A DNA stretch of 58,444 bases from Nitrospirales bacterium (GTDB lineage Bacteria; Nitrospirota; Nitrospiria; Nitrospirales; UBA8639), in contig JAAXIB010000078.1 of NCBI GenBank assembly GCA_012270585.1, positions 1 through 58,444 on the forward strand, read 5' to 3'. The notes under the pieces were generated by a model. It saw only the letters and a list, made by a program, of their open reading frames with translations. It was not told the origin of the DNA and ran no database searches. Both the position numbers and the translations under genes were made by a program. Each line of letters opens with the position of its first letter. The stretch's first letter is position 1. Positions 23,081-32,115 of the stretch are shown one piece after another.

Positions 23081-25030
23081 CTATTCATCCCGTTTCCGTG
23101 GCCGGAAGATGTTGAGCAAGACCCCGAGCCCCATGATGCCGCCGCCGCCCCACACCCAGAGAATCAGGGGATTGATCACGCCCCGGGCGACCGCCACGCC
23201 GTCCGCTGATACGTCCGGCATGGTAAGAAAAATATGCCCCATGTTTTTTGCGTAAATGGCGGATTCGGTCGTCGGGGTCTGCGAAGCATCGTACACGCGC
23301 TTCTGGGGGCGTAGTTTGGTGAGCAGCGTGTCGCCTTCATACAGCTCAAACACGCCTTCCTGCGCGCTCCAGTTTTTGCCCCGTACGCCATGAATCCGTT
23401 CGAGTTTCACCCGATAGTCGTCAATGACGAACTCATCCCCGACGCGTAACGACACCACCTTTTCGGTTTGATACACGGTCGAAGCAATAATGCCGATGAC
23501 CAGGACCAGCACGCCGACGTGAGTCACGAGACCCGCGTAGCGCCGTTGATTGGCGGTAAAAGCCGACAGAAATCCCTTCAGCAGATTGACGGACTCCCTG
23601 CGAGCGTACAGCGAGGAAATTTTGCCGACGTCGATAAAGATGGCGACGCCCGAAAATCCCACGACGAACGCGCCGGTCAAGGCAAAAAGACTGCGGATGC
23701 CCATGGCGAACAACACGACGGTGGAGACCACTCCCACGACGACGGGGATCAGAAAGTTTTTCTTCAAACTGGCGCGGGACGCCTTGCGCCACGGAATGTA
23801 GGGACCGACTCCCATCAGGAACAGAAGCCCGAGTGCGATCGGCATAAACACCGTGTTGTAATACGGCGGTCCCACGGTAACCTTCGCCCCTTTCCAGGTT
23901 TCGATCATTAACGGATACAGGGTGCCGAGAAAGACGGTGGCCGCCGCCACCAGGAAGAATAAATTATTAAAGAGAAACACCGATTCCCGTGAAACCATGG
24001 AATCCATTTCGATCGGACTTTTCAGTTTGTGGGCTCTCAACATCAGGGTGCCAAAGGCAATGCCAATGATCGCGGTCACAAAAATCAGGATGTAGAGCCC
24101 TCGTTCCGGATCGGTGGCAAACGTATGGACCGACGTGAGGACCCCGCTTCGAACCAGAAACGTGCCGATCAGCGAAAGCGAAAACGTGACGATAATGAGG
24201 AACAGATTCCAGACCTTGAACATCTTCCGCTTTTCCTGAACCATCACGGAATGCAGGAAGGCGGTTCCGACCAGCCACGGCATAAACGAGGCATTTTCCA
24301 CCGGGTCCCATCCCCAGTAGCCGCCCCAGCCCAATTCATAATAGGCCCAGTAGCCGCCCAGGAGGATTCCCGTGGTCAGACACACCCAGGCGAAGATCGT
24401 CCACCGTTGGGTGACTTTGATCCATTCCTCGCCCAGCCGACCGGAGAGCAACGCCGCCATGGCAAAGGAAAAGGGAATCGAAAACCCGACGTAGCCCATG
24501 TACAGCATCGGCGGGTGCATGACCATGGCCGGATCCTGGAGCAACGGATTCAAGTCCTTGCCGTCCGGCGGGGCGGGGATCAGCCGGTCGAAGGGGCTCG
24601 AGAGAAAGAGAATCAGGAGAAGGAACCCCAGGATGACCAGGCATTCCATGCCGATGAGGTACGGCATGATGGCCGGCTGGGTTCGCCAATGGAGCCACAC
24701 GGCAATCGTGCTGAACGCAGACAGAATGAAGACCCACAACAGCAGTGAGCCTTCATGGCCGCCCCAGACTGCCGCGATGGTGTAAAACAACGGGAGTTGT
24801 GAATTCGAATTGGTGGCGACGTAGTGAACGGAAAAGTCGCGAGCGAGAAACGAATAGATCAACGCGGCCATGCCCAGGGACAGGAGTACGAAGATGAGCG
24901 TCAAGGCCATGCGCCCGACGCGGACCCAGTCCGCCTCGCGCGTCCGAAGCGCCAGACCGGACGAAACGATACCGAACACGGAGAGCACTAACGCGATGAC
25001 GACGGAAAAATGTCCGATTTCAATTATCAT
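23081..25030 (-). CDS. ccmF: Haem lyase CcmF
   Basis: 649 aa, strongly hydrophobic with about 14-15 predicted transmembrane segments. The periplasmic haem-handling WWD motif is WGGYWGWDPVENASFMPW. GGHEGSLLLWVFILS and HPPMLYMGYVGFSIPFSFA supply conserved histidines. A large periplasmic domain follows near the C terminus (VSLRVGDEFVIDDYRVKLER). CcmF ligates haem from holo-CcmE to apocytochrome c together with CcmH and CcmI. It belongs to the minus-strand ccm operon, 30 bp downstream of ccmE. Confidence 0.95.
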   Translation of the reverse strand: MIIEIGHFSVVIALVLSVFGIVSSGLALRTREADWVRVGRMALTLIFVLLSLGMAALIYSFLARDFSVHYVATNSNSQLPLFYTIAAVWGGHEGSLLLWVFILSAFSTIAVWLHWRTQPAIMPYLIGMECLVILGFLLLILFLSSPFDRLIPAPPDGKDLNPLLQDPAMVMHPPMLYMGYVGFSIPFSFAMAALLSGRLGEEWIKVTQRWTIFAWVCLTTGILLGGYWAYYELGWGGYWGWDPVENASFMPWLVGTAFLHSVMVQEKRKMFKVWNLFLIIVTFSLSLIGTFLVRSGVLTSVHTFATDPERGLYILIFVTAIIGIAFGTLMLRAHKLKSPIEMDSMVSRESVFLFNNLFFLVAAATVFLGTLYPLMIETWKGAKVTVGPPYYNTVFMPIALGLLFLMGVGPYIPWRKASRASLKKNFLIPVVVGVVSTVVLFAMGIRSLFALTGAFVVGFSGVAIFIDVGKISSLYARRESVNLLKGFLSAFTANQRRYAGLVTHVGVLVLVIGIIASTVYQTEKVVSLRVGDEFVIDDYRVKLERIHGVRGKNWSAQEGVFELYEGDTLLTKLRPQKRVYDASQTPTTESAIYAKNMGHIFLTMPDVSADGVAVARGVINPLILWVWGGGGIMGLGVLLNIFRPRKRDE

Positions 25031-25060
25031 GAGATGCTTTTACACGGGAGTGTGGTGGTT

Positions 25061-25516
25061 TTATTCCACCAACGATTTCATGAAATCCTTGCGGGGCAGT
25101 TCCACGCCCGCGCGTTTCAATTCAATGGGCATGTAGTCTTCGGAATGTTTGGCCATGATCAGGTTGGATTCGAATCGATGTTTGCCGGTCCAATACCCTT
25201 CGACCACGGCGCCTTGGCCTTCTTTAAAAAGATCCGGTGGGATGCCTTCAAAGGCCACGGGAATCGTGGCCGCCCCATCGGTCAACTGAAAGGTCAACCC
25301 CAGTCGATCGGGATAGGTTTGCATGCTCCCTTCGACGACCATGCCACCCACGCGCACCTTCTTTTGATAGTAGTCGGGGGAAAAGGCTTTCACTTCGGAG
25401 GGGGTAAAAAAGTATACCACGTTCTCCCCGAAGTTCCCCAGGGCGAGGTAGGCCAAGGCTCCACCCACCAGAAGAATGCTGACCATCATCCCGAGTTTTT
25501 TCTTTGCAACCATCAT
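25061..25516 (-). CDS. ccmE: Haem chaperone CcmE
   Basis: 151 aa; tandem ATGs at the start, with AAAGGA just upstream. One N-terminal transmembrane helix (LGMMVSILLVGGALAYLALG), then the OB-fold (VRVGGMVVEGSMQTYPDRLG, FQLTDGAATIPVAFEGIPPD) ending in AKHSEDYMP. His124 is the covalent haem-binding residue and Tyr128 the expected partner (HxxxY). It receives haem from CcmABCD and passes it to CcmF. Confidence 0.95.
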   Translation of the reverse strand: MMVAKKKLGMMVSILLVGGALAYLALGNFGENVVYFFTPSEVKAFSPDYYQKKVRVGGMVVEGSMQTYPDRLGLTFQLTDGAATIPVAFEGIPPDLFKEGQGAVVEGYWTGKHRFESNLIMAKHSEDYMPIELKRAGVELPRKDFMKSLVE

Positions 25517-25546
25517 TTCCTTTTTGCACTCTCTCCCTTCTTCAAA

Positions 25547-25583
25547 TCCCCTCTCCCTTGACGGGAGAGGGCTGGGGTGAGGG
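25547..25583. repeat. Palindromic repeat, family A
   Basis: TCCCCTCTCCCTTGACGGGA then GAGGGCTGGGGTGAGGG between ccmE and the OB/CcmD-like gene, inside the operon. Confidence 0.75.
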
Positions 25584-25609
25584 TCGCCACTCTTTTTTCC
25601 CCCGAGGCG

Positions 25610-26092
25610 TCATTCTTCCTCATACAGTTTGGAGGCTTTAATTTCTTCATACAAGAAGTTGACTCGTCGAGTCATGGCAAACAGGAAGAGAGCCAGCGGC
25701 AAGAGGCCCAGGAGATAAGCGCCGGCGATAAATCCATAGTTCGGGACGATCCCGATATCACGGGCCTCGAAGACCTGCGTGGCCGCGTTCCACGTCCCGA
25801 TCAGGATCAGGATTTTCAATTCCCGGAGATTATCTGGTGGTGGTCCTTGATAGTGAACGGGAAGCGTGGCGCTTTTCCCAAGGAGGGTGAACGTGGCTTC
25901 TCCGGCGTCACGAGTTTTGAGCGTTCCGCCTTGAACCATACCCAAAACCCGGATTTCGCCCGTGGGAGCCTCCTTCCTGACCTCTTGGGGGACAAGACTG
26001 GCCAGGTTGTCCCGATAGTGGTGATAGGTGAGCACGATTAACACGGTCGTGACAATGAGCAAGCCGCCCCATCGGATGTACAAATTTGTCAT
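25610..26092 (-). CDS. OB-fold (CcmE-like, no haem histidine) fused to a CcmD-like membrane tail
   Basis: 160 aa from ATG at 26092, overlapping the ccmC stop by 4 nt. Residues 7-24 form a transmembrane helix. Residues 46-112 (EIRVLGMVQGGTLKTRDAGE, ATFTLLGKSATLPVHYQGPP, then RELKILILIGTW) align by eye with the OB-fold of the CcmE encoded just downstream. The haem-binding HxxxY is replaced by ARDIGIVPNYG. The C-terminal 40 residues (YGFIAGAYLLGLLPLALFLF then AMTRRVNFLYEEI) look like CcmD, a single-helix protein normally encoded exactly here between ccmC and ccmE. No separate ccmD was found. I infer a CcmE-paralogue/CcmD fusion that stabilises CcmC-CcmE. Confidence 0.65.
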   Translation of the reverse strand: MTNLYIRWGGLLIVTTVLIVLTYHHYRDNLASLVPQEVRKEAPTGEIRVLGMVQGGTLKTRDAGEATFTLLGKSATLPVHYQGPPPDNLRELKILILIGTWNAATQVFEARDIGIVPNYGFIAGAYLLGLLPLALFLFAMTRRVNFLYEEIKASKLYEEE

Positions 26093-26817
26093 GAATCGGA
26101 TTTCGACAGATGAAACTGACTCAAGAGGCGTCCCTTTTTCGCGTGAAGCAAGCGGTCGAGATAGAGTAACTGCGTGCGGACCATTAACATATACGAGAAG
26201 AGTAAGGACATGCCGACGCTCATAAACAACAGGGGCACCAGGAGGCCTGAAGAAATGCTCACCCCGCGCATGGAAATGGATTGCGGTTGGTGCAGGGTTC
26301 GCCACCATTCCACTGAAAAATGAATGATCGGGAGATCGACGAACCCGACAATGGCCAGGATGGCGCCATAACGGGCTTCCTTTTCGGGATCGTCCACAAA
26401 GGTTCGCAGCATGAGATAGCCGATCAAAATCAACAATAACACCGTAAAGGAGGTCAGACGGGCGTCCCACGTCCACCAGGTGTCCCACGTGGGTTTGCCC
26501 CAAATCATCCCGGTTCCCAGCGCAAGCGCGGTAAAGACGGCGGTGAGGGCGGCCACGGCCTGGCACATGTTGTCTACGATCGGGTCTCGTTTCCACAAGT
26601 ACCAGAGGCTTCCCAGTGCCAGCACGGTATACCCGAGCAGGGACGTATGGGCGAGGGGCACGTGAATATACATGATCCGCACCACTTCGCCCTGATAGTA
26701 ATCCGGGGGCGACCCGATGAGTCCCAGGTAGAGTCCGACCATGAGACACAGGGCGGCTCCGCCCCCAAACCAGCCTTGAAACCGTTGGACTTTTCGGATA
26801 ACCCGATGAATGGTCAT
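26089..26817 (-). CDS. ccmC: Haem transporter/handling protein CcmC
   Basis: 242 aa, six predicted transmembrane helices. The WWD haem motif is WGKPTWDTWWTWDARLTS, flanked by periplasmic-loop histidines in YIHVPLAHTS and in HFSVEWWRTLHQ. CcmC places haem onto CcmE. It sits 6 bp after ccmB and overlaps the next gene by 4 nt. Confidence 0.95.
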   Translation of the reverse strand: MTIHRVIRKVQRFQGWFGGGAALCLMVGLYLGLIGSPPDYYQGEVVRIMYIHVPLAHTSLLGYTVLALGSLWYLWKRDPIVDNMCQAVAALTAVFTALALGTGMIWGKPTWDTWWTWDARLTSFTVLLLILIGYLMLRTFVDDPEKEARYGAILAIVGFVDLPIIHFSVEWWRTLHQPQSISMRGVSISSGLLVPLLFMSVGMSLLFSYMLMVRTQLLYLDRLLHAKKGRLLSQFHLSKSDS

Positions 26818-26823
26818 CGTGGC

Positions 26824-27501
26824 TTATGAATCCATCACCAATTCAAACATCCAAAACGACACGACCGTAAACACCACGTCGTAGACCGCCAAAAGTTCCA
26901 GCCACTGTCCGTACAGGGCCAGCGGATCACCGTTGAGGGCTCCTTTTGTGGCTTCGACCGCGGCGATCATGACGGGGACCACTAGGGGAAGGAGGAGGAT
27001 CGGGAGCATGACTTCACGTGCCCGAATCTGCACCGTCAGAGCCGAAAACAGCGTCCCTATGGCGGAAAGTCCCACGGTTGCCAATAAAAATATTAACAGA
27101 AGGAGCGAAATCTCTTCAACGACTTCCAAATTGAAAAGGATCACAAACATCGGAAATAAAAGGATTTCCACCACGAACATGAAAGCGAAATTCGCCGCGA
27201 CCTTTCCGAGGTAAATCGCTCCCTTGGCCTCCGGCACCATCTGCAAGGCCTCCAGGCAATCATTCTGCAACTCGGTGGAAAACGACTTTCCCAACCCGAT
27301 AATACCGGTAAAGGCAAAGGCGACCCACATGATTCCCGCAATAACTTCCCGCGCGGCCTGTTGGTCCATGGAAAAGCTGAAGCTGAAAATAAGGATGACG
27401 ATGAGAGCAAAAAACACCATGGAGGAGATCGTCTCTCGGCTTCGCAACTCGGTGACGAAATCTTTCCACACGATCCAGCGGATGACGTTAAACGAGGTCA
27501 T
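26824..27501 (-). CDS. ccmB: Haem exporter permease CcmB
   Basis: 225 aa with six predicted transmembrane helices, opening FNVIRWIVWKDFVTELRSRE, the conserved cytoplasmic N-terminal segment of CcmB, and including AFTGIIGLGKSFSTELQNDC. It forms the CcmAB ABC complex that drives release of holo-CcmE from CcmC. Its start overlaps the ccmA stop by 14 bp. Confidence 0.93.
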   Translation of the reverse strand: MTSFNVIRWIVWKDFVTELRSRETISSMVFFALIVILIFSFSFSMDQQAAREVIAGIMWVAFAFTGIIGLGKSFSTELQNDCLEALQMVPEAKGAIYLGKVAANFAFMFVVEILLFPMFVILFNLEVVEEISLLLLIFLLATVGLSAIGTLFSALTVQIRAREVMLPILLLPLVVPVMIAAVEATKGALNGDPLALYGQWLELLAVYDVVFTVVSFWMFELVMDS

Positions 27502-28156
27502 CTGACTTCAGGCCCTCGACGGCAACCTCCTGTAACGTCCCCTGCCGCAGGATGCCGGCCCGGCTGGCGATGGGACGCGTTTTGTCGTGATCGTGCGTGG
27601 AAAGGAGCACGGTACCGTTTTCCGAGAGTCGTTCCCGAACGTACGCTCGCAGGATCTCGGTCCCGGCCGTATCCAGTGCGGTAAAGGGCTCGTCCAACAA
27701 CAAGACGTTGGGTTTCGCCAACATGGCTTTGGCCAGCGCCAACCGTTTCTTCATCCCGGCGGAAAAGTGCCGGATCTTCATGTCGGCAAAGGCGCCGATG
27801 GCAACGCGGTCCAATACCTGCTTCACGTCGCGGTCCGTGGGGCGATGTCCTCGCAGGGCAAGGGCAAACGCCAAATTCTCCTTGGCATTCAATTCATCGT
27901 ACAAATGCGTGCCGTGGGCTAAAAAAACGAGGTTGGCTCGAATGGTATCTTTGTCCTTGAGCCCATGCATGCCGAGAATTTCATAGTATCCCGTACTGGG
28001 CCGTTGAAGCGTGGCCAGTATGTTCAACAACGTGGTTTTGCCTGCGCCGTTGGGTCCGAACAGGGCGAAACATTCACCCTCCGCGATGCTGAGGTTTACA
28101 TCGTGTAATACCTGGAAATGCCCGTAGGATTTGCCGATAGCGTGACAAGCAATCAT
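27488..28156 (-). CDS. ccmA: Haem exporter ATPase CcmA
   Basis: 222 aa ABC ATPase: Walker A GPNGAGKTT (residues 34-42), Q/H-loop region near VFLAHGTHLYDELNAKENL, signature FSAGMKKRL, Walker B LLLDEPFTALD and switch histidine STHDHD. First gene of the minus-strand ccm operon A-B-C-(OB/D)-E-F-G-H. The 275-bp region upstream (28157-28431) shows no repeat and no other gene. Confidence 0.94.
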   Translation of the reverse strand: MIACHAIGKSYGHFQVLHDVNLSIAEGECFALFGPNGAGKTTLLNILATLQRPSTGYYEILGMHGLKDKDTIRANLVFLAHGTHLYDELNAKENLAFALALRGHRPTDRDVKQVLDRVAIGAFADMKIRHFSAGMKKRLALAKAMLAKPNVLLLDEPFTALDTAGTEILRAYVRERLSENGTVLLSTHDHDKTRPIASRAGILRQGTLQEVAVEGLKSDDLV

Positions 28157-28431
28157 GGAAAGGGAGTACGCTGTTGATGCCGGTTACGGGAAAATCAGGG
28201 AAAGGATGTACCCAGTCGGCCGGTTAAACTGACCGTCGTATGCCCCAGTTGTCTCAACGAAACACTATACTGGACGGTCACGCACGTGTCCACTTACAAG
28301 ATGTTCCCCAAGCCCACAAGCAGGCCACGTTTGCCCTTGCCGGTTGACGGTCTCAGGAATTCCTGAATAAGATGAAATCCGGTCGGGCAGACGTGCTTGT
28401 GAATGAAACGGCAGTGTATAATAGTTGGGGA

Positions 28432-29031
28432 ATGGTGACGGCATGGATCAATAAAGGGTACGAAAGGAAAGCGCTTTCCTGGGAATTGGTTCGCTGCCTG
28501 GGGACGTTGGTTGTCCTGTCAGGGGTAGCTTGTGATTCAGGATATTCGGATCAAAAAGAATTCTCGGGAAACGCCGTCGCCGTTCGGCAGGCCCCACCGG
28601 CCATGGGGTCGCCGGCTCCTGATTTTCAACTCATTGACTTGCAGGGGAACCGGCAGGCGCTTCCGGACTACCACGGCAAGGTGGTGCTCCTGAACTTTTG
28701 GGCGACGTGGTGTGGCCCGTGCCGCGTCGAAATGCCGAGCATGGAAATCCTGTATCAGGATCTCAAGGAGGAAGACTTTGCGGTCCTTGCGATCTCTTCC
28801 GATCCGCAAGGGAGTATCGTGACTCGACCGTTTGTCGCATCCCGAGGGCTGACCTTTCCGATCTTACATGATTCGGATTACCGGGTGAGCGGGAGTTATG
28901 GCGTCCGAACGCTTCCCATGAGCTTTTTAATCGATCGAAACGGCACGTTGACCCATCGGGTGTTCGGGGCGCGGGACTGGAACAGTCTGGCGGCTCGTGA
29001 ACTGATTCACGGCCTTCTGCGGGAGTCGTAA
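28432..29031 (+). CDS. TlpA/ResA-like thioredoxin, membrane- or lipid-anchored
   Basis: 199 aa from ATG at 28432; an in-frame ATG at 28372 would read through a good -10 box (TATAAT, 28417-28422), so the shorter form is preferred and may be leaderless. An N-terminal hydrophobic segment (CLGTLVVLSGVAC, Cys34) may be a signal anchor or weak lipobox. The thioredoxin fold has WCGPC (Cys94/Cys97) and a cis-Pro at TLPMSFLIDRNG. It ends 4 bp before ccdA, which would supply its electrons. Likely role: thiol reduction for cytochrome c maturation or periplasmic repair, alongside CcmG. Confidence 0.82.
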   Translation: MVTAWINKGYERKALSWELVRCLGTLVVLSGVACDSGYSDQKEFSGNAVAVRQAPPAMGSPAPDFQLIDLQGNRQALPDYHGKVVLLNFWATWCGPCRVEMPSMEILYQDLKEEDFAVLAISSDPQGSIVTRPFVASRGLTFPILHDSDYRVSGSYGVRTLPMSFLIDRNGTLTHRVFGARDWNSLAARELIHGLLRES

Positions 29032-29035
29032 CGCG

Positions 29036-29785
29036 ATGATCGACGCCATGAGTCACGTCTCCCTGTTTGCAGCCTTCAGTGCGGGCTTCCTCTCCTTCAT
29101 CTCGCCCTGCGTGTTACCGTTGGTTCCTTCCTACGTCTCCTATATTACCGGGCTCTCCTTGGAGCAGTTGGTGGATGTGTCGGAGCGGCAGCGTTTTCGG
29201 AAAGCCATCATCCTGAATTCGCTCTTGTTCGTGACGGGATTTTCTTCCGTGTTCATTGCGTTTGGCGCCTCCGCCAGTTTCGTGGGGCAGGTGCTGTATG
29301 AATATCAGGACCTCGTTCGAAAAATCGGAGCCGTATTGATTATTGTCTTCGGGCTCTACCTGTTGGGTTTGATAAAGTGGAGCGTGGTGATGACCGAGCG
29401 CCGACTCTTCTCGTTCGGCAGTCGGCCGGTGGGGTACGTCGGATCGTTTCTGATCGGGACGGCCTTCGCCGCCGCGTGGACGCCCTGTGTCGGGCCTATT
29501 CTGGGCGCGATCCTGGCCTATGCCAGTACCACGGAATCCATGCAGTTGGGCATTCTGCTCCTGGCGTCCTATTCCTTGGGGTTGGGGCTGCCGTTTCTTT
29601 TAACCGCCTTCAGCGTCGATCGCTTCCTCAACTATTTTCAAAAGGCCCGGCTCTACCTCCACGGAGTTTCCCTGGCCAGTGGCGTCTGCCTGGTCCTGGT
29701 CGGCGTAATGATTTACGTCGATTCCCTGGCACGCCTGACCAGTCTTCTCGAACGCAACGGGATTGGCTGGTATATCGGACAGTAG
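29036..29785 (+). CDS. ccdA: Cytochrome c biogenesis/thiol transporter CcdA
   Basis: 249 aa, six predicted transmembrane helices. The two redox cysteines lie in the conserved motifs SPCVLPLVPSY (Cys25) and TPCVGPILGAIL (Cys151). CcdA carries electrons from cytoplasmic thioredoxin to periplasmic TlpA/CcmG. The start could be ATG 29036 or ATG 29048. Confidence 0.93.
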   Translation: MIDAMSHVSLFAAFSAGFLSFISPCVLPLVPSYVSYITGLSLEQLVDVSERQRFRKAIILNSLLFVTGFSSVFIAFGASASFVGQVLYEYQDLVRKIGAVLIIVFGLYLLGLIKWSVVMTERRLFSFGSRPVGYVGSFLIGTAFAAAWTPCVGPILGAILAYASTTESMQLGILLLASYSLGLGLPFLLTAFSVDRFLNYFQKARLYLHGVSLASGVCLVLVGVMIYVDSLARLTSLLERNGIGWYIGQ

Positions 29786-29807
29786 TCCGTGTGTAAGGGG
29801 AGGAGCC

Positions 29808-30809
29808 TTATTGGCACCAGGTCCCGGGGCGACAGGTCACGGATGGGGGAACGCGAGGATTATTTGGTGCAAAGGCACTGGAGAGGGACATGCCCGTTTC
29901 TCCACACCAGGATCCCAGTTGGCAATCAGTGACGGCTGAAGCGGGTTGCGGGACCTGTGTAGGGGCTCCATTGATGGCGGCCGTTGCGGGCGTCGCGGGG
30001 AAGAAAGCGGGCCTCCGCACGTTTTGGTTTACGGAAGCACGAGGTTGTAAGGCACCACGAGGTCGGGACGCCATCATAACGTTGGGTTTTTCTTTTTCAA
30101 TCGCCGCCAGCAACTTGAGCCCGTCCTCCCGTAGTTGATGTCGGGGATGTTGTTGAACCAAGTTCACCGCCCACTCGCGTGCCCATGCCAGCGCCCCTAA
30201 CTTCTGGTAGGTTCTTGCCAATTGCAGCTTGGCCTCAACGGCTTCCTCCATGGAGGGGTAGACGTCGATAATTTTCTCGAACCGTCTGGCCGCGGCCAAG
30301 TACTGTTCTTTTCGATAATAGAACGTTCCCACGAGCAAATAGTTTTGGGCGAGAAGGCGTTGGCATTCTCTAATTTTGACCCGTGCCTCCGCTTCGTACT
30401 GGCTCGCAGGGAACCCGTTAATGAGTGCCCGAAATTCTTCCTGAGCCTTTTTGACGGGAGTCATGTCACGGTCAATCGTTTCAATCATTTTAAAATGACT
30501 GAGGGCCAACCGGTATTGCGCGTACGGCGCGAGGATGTGATTGCGATGCAGGTCCAAAAAATGTTGATATTCAACGATCGCTTCCACATATCCCTCTTTT
30601 TCATGAAACGATTCCGCTCGTTTCAGAATGACGTTGGGATCATAGTTCATTTCGATGGTGTCCCCGACAAAAATCTGGGCATCGGTTCTTTCGGCACCCG
30701 CGGCAGGGGAAGGCGCCTCGTTGTCCGAGAACATGGAGCAGCCCAGGGTGAGGGAACTGGTCACGGCCAGGAGCAACGTCGTGACCGGATGGCGAAACAC
30801 GTGCGGCAT
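29808..30809 (-). CDS. bamD: BamD-like outer-membrane lipoprotein (TPR)
   Basis: 333 aa. Lipobox LTLGC (Cys24) after a hydrophobic signal, then BamD-type TPRs: ERTDAQIFVGDTIEMNYDPN, RAESFHEKEGYVEAIVEYQH, RKEQYLAAARRFEKIIDVYP. BamD belongs to the beta-barrel assembly machine. After about residue 235 the protein continues with an unusual 95-residue, Pro/Ala-rich, low-complexity tail ending in two similar cysteine motifs, QLGSWCGE and RPGTWCQ. Family members normally end near 250-270 aa. The tail is likely a periplasmic extension. Confidence 0.8.
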   Translation of the reverse strand: MPHVFRHPVTTLLLAVTSSLTLGCSMFSDNEAPSPAAGAERTDAQIFVGDTIEMNYDPNVILKRAESFHEKEGYVEAIVEYQHFLDLHRNHILAPYAQYRLALSHFKMIETIDRDMTPVKKAQEEFRALINGFPASQYEAEARVKIRECQRLLAQNYLLVGTFYYRKEQYLAAARRFEKIIDVYPSMEEAVEAKLQLARTYQKLGALAWAREWAVNLVQQHPRHQLREDGLKLLAAIEKEKPNVMMASRPRGALQPRASVNQNVRRPAFFPATPATAAINGAPTQVPQPASAVTDCQLGSWCGETGMSLSSAFAPNNPRVPPSVTCRPGTWCQ

Positions 30810-30970
30810 CTGCGATGAAATCCTTAGAAAGTTCTATCTAATCTGAAAACAGTAATCCAGCATAGCAGAGTTCCGACCATTAAGACAAGATTGACGGCTT
30901 GAAAAATACGGGCGCTCGTTTTCCGTGCGCCAACCTGAAAACCAGGGGTCCCCCGAACGGATCATAGTCA

Positions 30971-31984
30971 ATGGCTCATTCCTATACCAGTCGAATCTCC
31001 GGGACCGGTTCGTACGTTCCGGAACGTCGAGTGACCAATGAGGAGGTGGCAACGAAATTTGCCCTCCACGGCCAGGACGTCTTTCGGGTCACGGGAATAC
31101 GGGCCCGGCATTGGAGCCAGGACAACGAACCCTGTTCGCACTTGGCCGAGCGTGCGGCTCGACAAGCCTTGGAGGCCTCGGGTCTGTCGAATGAAGCAGT
31201 GGATGCCATCCTGGTGTCGACCACTTCACCGGATACCCCGTTTCCATCCACGGCGTGTGCGCTTCAGAAACGGCTGGGCGCGCGCCGCGTTGCGGCCTTT
31301 GATCTTGCGGCATCGTGCAGTGGATTTCTGTACGGCTTATCCATGGCCGATGCCTTTATCCGGTCGGGACAGTTTCGAAACTGTTTGGTGGTTGCGGCCG
31401 AGGTTAAATCGCGATATCTCCATGTGTCCCAGCCTGCGAGTGGAATACTTTTTGGCGATGGGGCCGGGGCGGCGGTGGTGATCCGGGAAGAATCGTCGAG
31501 TCGCAATCCGGCTGCGAACCCGAAGGGGATCATGAAGATTCGACTCTATTCGGAGGGAGCCCACCATGATCTGATCACGATTCCGGCGGGAGGGTCGAGG
31601 CACCCCACGAGTCAGGAAACGATTCGCAGTCATCAACACAGTATTCGCTTGCAGGGAGGGGCGGTCTATCGCGTGGCAGTCAAACGGTTGACGGAGGCGA
31701 TCGAAGCGATCCTGCGTGAGACCCGCACAAGCTTGTCCGAGGTGAAGCAAGTGATTACGCACCAGGCCAATGGCCGAATGCTGTACACCATTGCGAAACG
31801 GGTGGGCGCGCGCGAGGACCAAATGATCTCCATCGTGGACCAGGTCGGCAACACGTCGTCGGCCTCTTTGCCGATGGCCTTGGATTGGGCGTACCGGCAG
31901 GGAAAATTTCGGGAAGGCGATCTTATCCTTCTTGGAGCGTTTGGCGGAGGATTAACGTGGGGCACGGCCTTGATTCGATGGTAG
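30971..31984 (+). CDS. fabH: 3-oxoacyl-ACP synthase III family protein (FabH-like)
   Basis: 337 aa. The catalytic triad is visible: Cys116 in DLAASCSGFLYGL, His264 in VITHQANGRM and Asn294 in QVGNTSSASLP. KAS III condenses acetyl-CoA or another acyl-CoA with malonyl-ACP to start fatty acid synthesis. No other fab genes lie nearby, so it may serve a specialised acyl pathway. Length is standard. Confidence 0.9.
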   Translation: MAHSYTSRISGTGSYVPERRVTNEEVATKFALHGQDVFRVTGIRARHWSQDNEPCSHLAERAARQALEASGLSNEAVDAILVSTTSPDTPFPSTACALQKRLGARRVAAFDLAASCSGFLYGLSMADAFIRSGQFRNCLVVAAEVKSRYLHVSQPASGILFGDGAGAAVVIREESSSRNPAANPKGIMKIRLYSEGAHHDLITIPAGGSRHPTSQETIRSHQHSIRLQGGAVYRVAVKRLTEAIEAILRETRTSLSEVKQVITHQANGRMLYTIAKRVGAREDQMISIVDQVGNTSSASLPMALDWAYRQGKFREGDLILLGAFGGGLTWGTALIRW

Positions 31985-32015
31985 GGAGTGTTGACGGGGC
32001 AGGACCATTACTGAG

Positions 32016-32043
32016 TTGACGAATCCTCAATTTGTGTCATAAT
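32016..32043 (+). promoter_or_regulatory. Putative promoter of ispH
   Basis: TTGACG (32016-32021), 16-bp spacer, CATAAT (32038-32043), about 70 bp upstream of the GTG start. Confidence 0.55.
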
Positions 32044-32115
32044 GTTTGGCGTGCCGTTTGAGGAGATAAAAATCCTCCACAGCCCGATTTTCCACGGACA
32101 CCTGAAGGGGGCGGA

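Noticed and set aside
26093-26749. 379-aa minus-strand frame joining the OB/CcmD gene to upstream sequence
   Set aside because: Everything before ATG 26092 is the ccmC gene read in the wrong frame.
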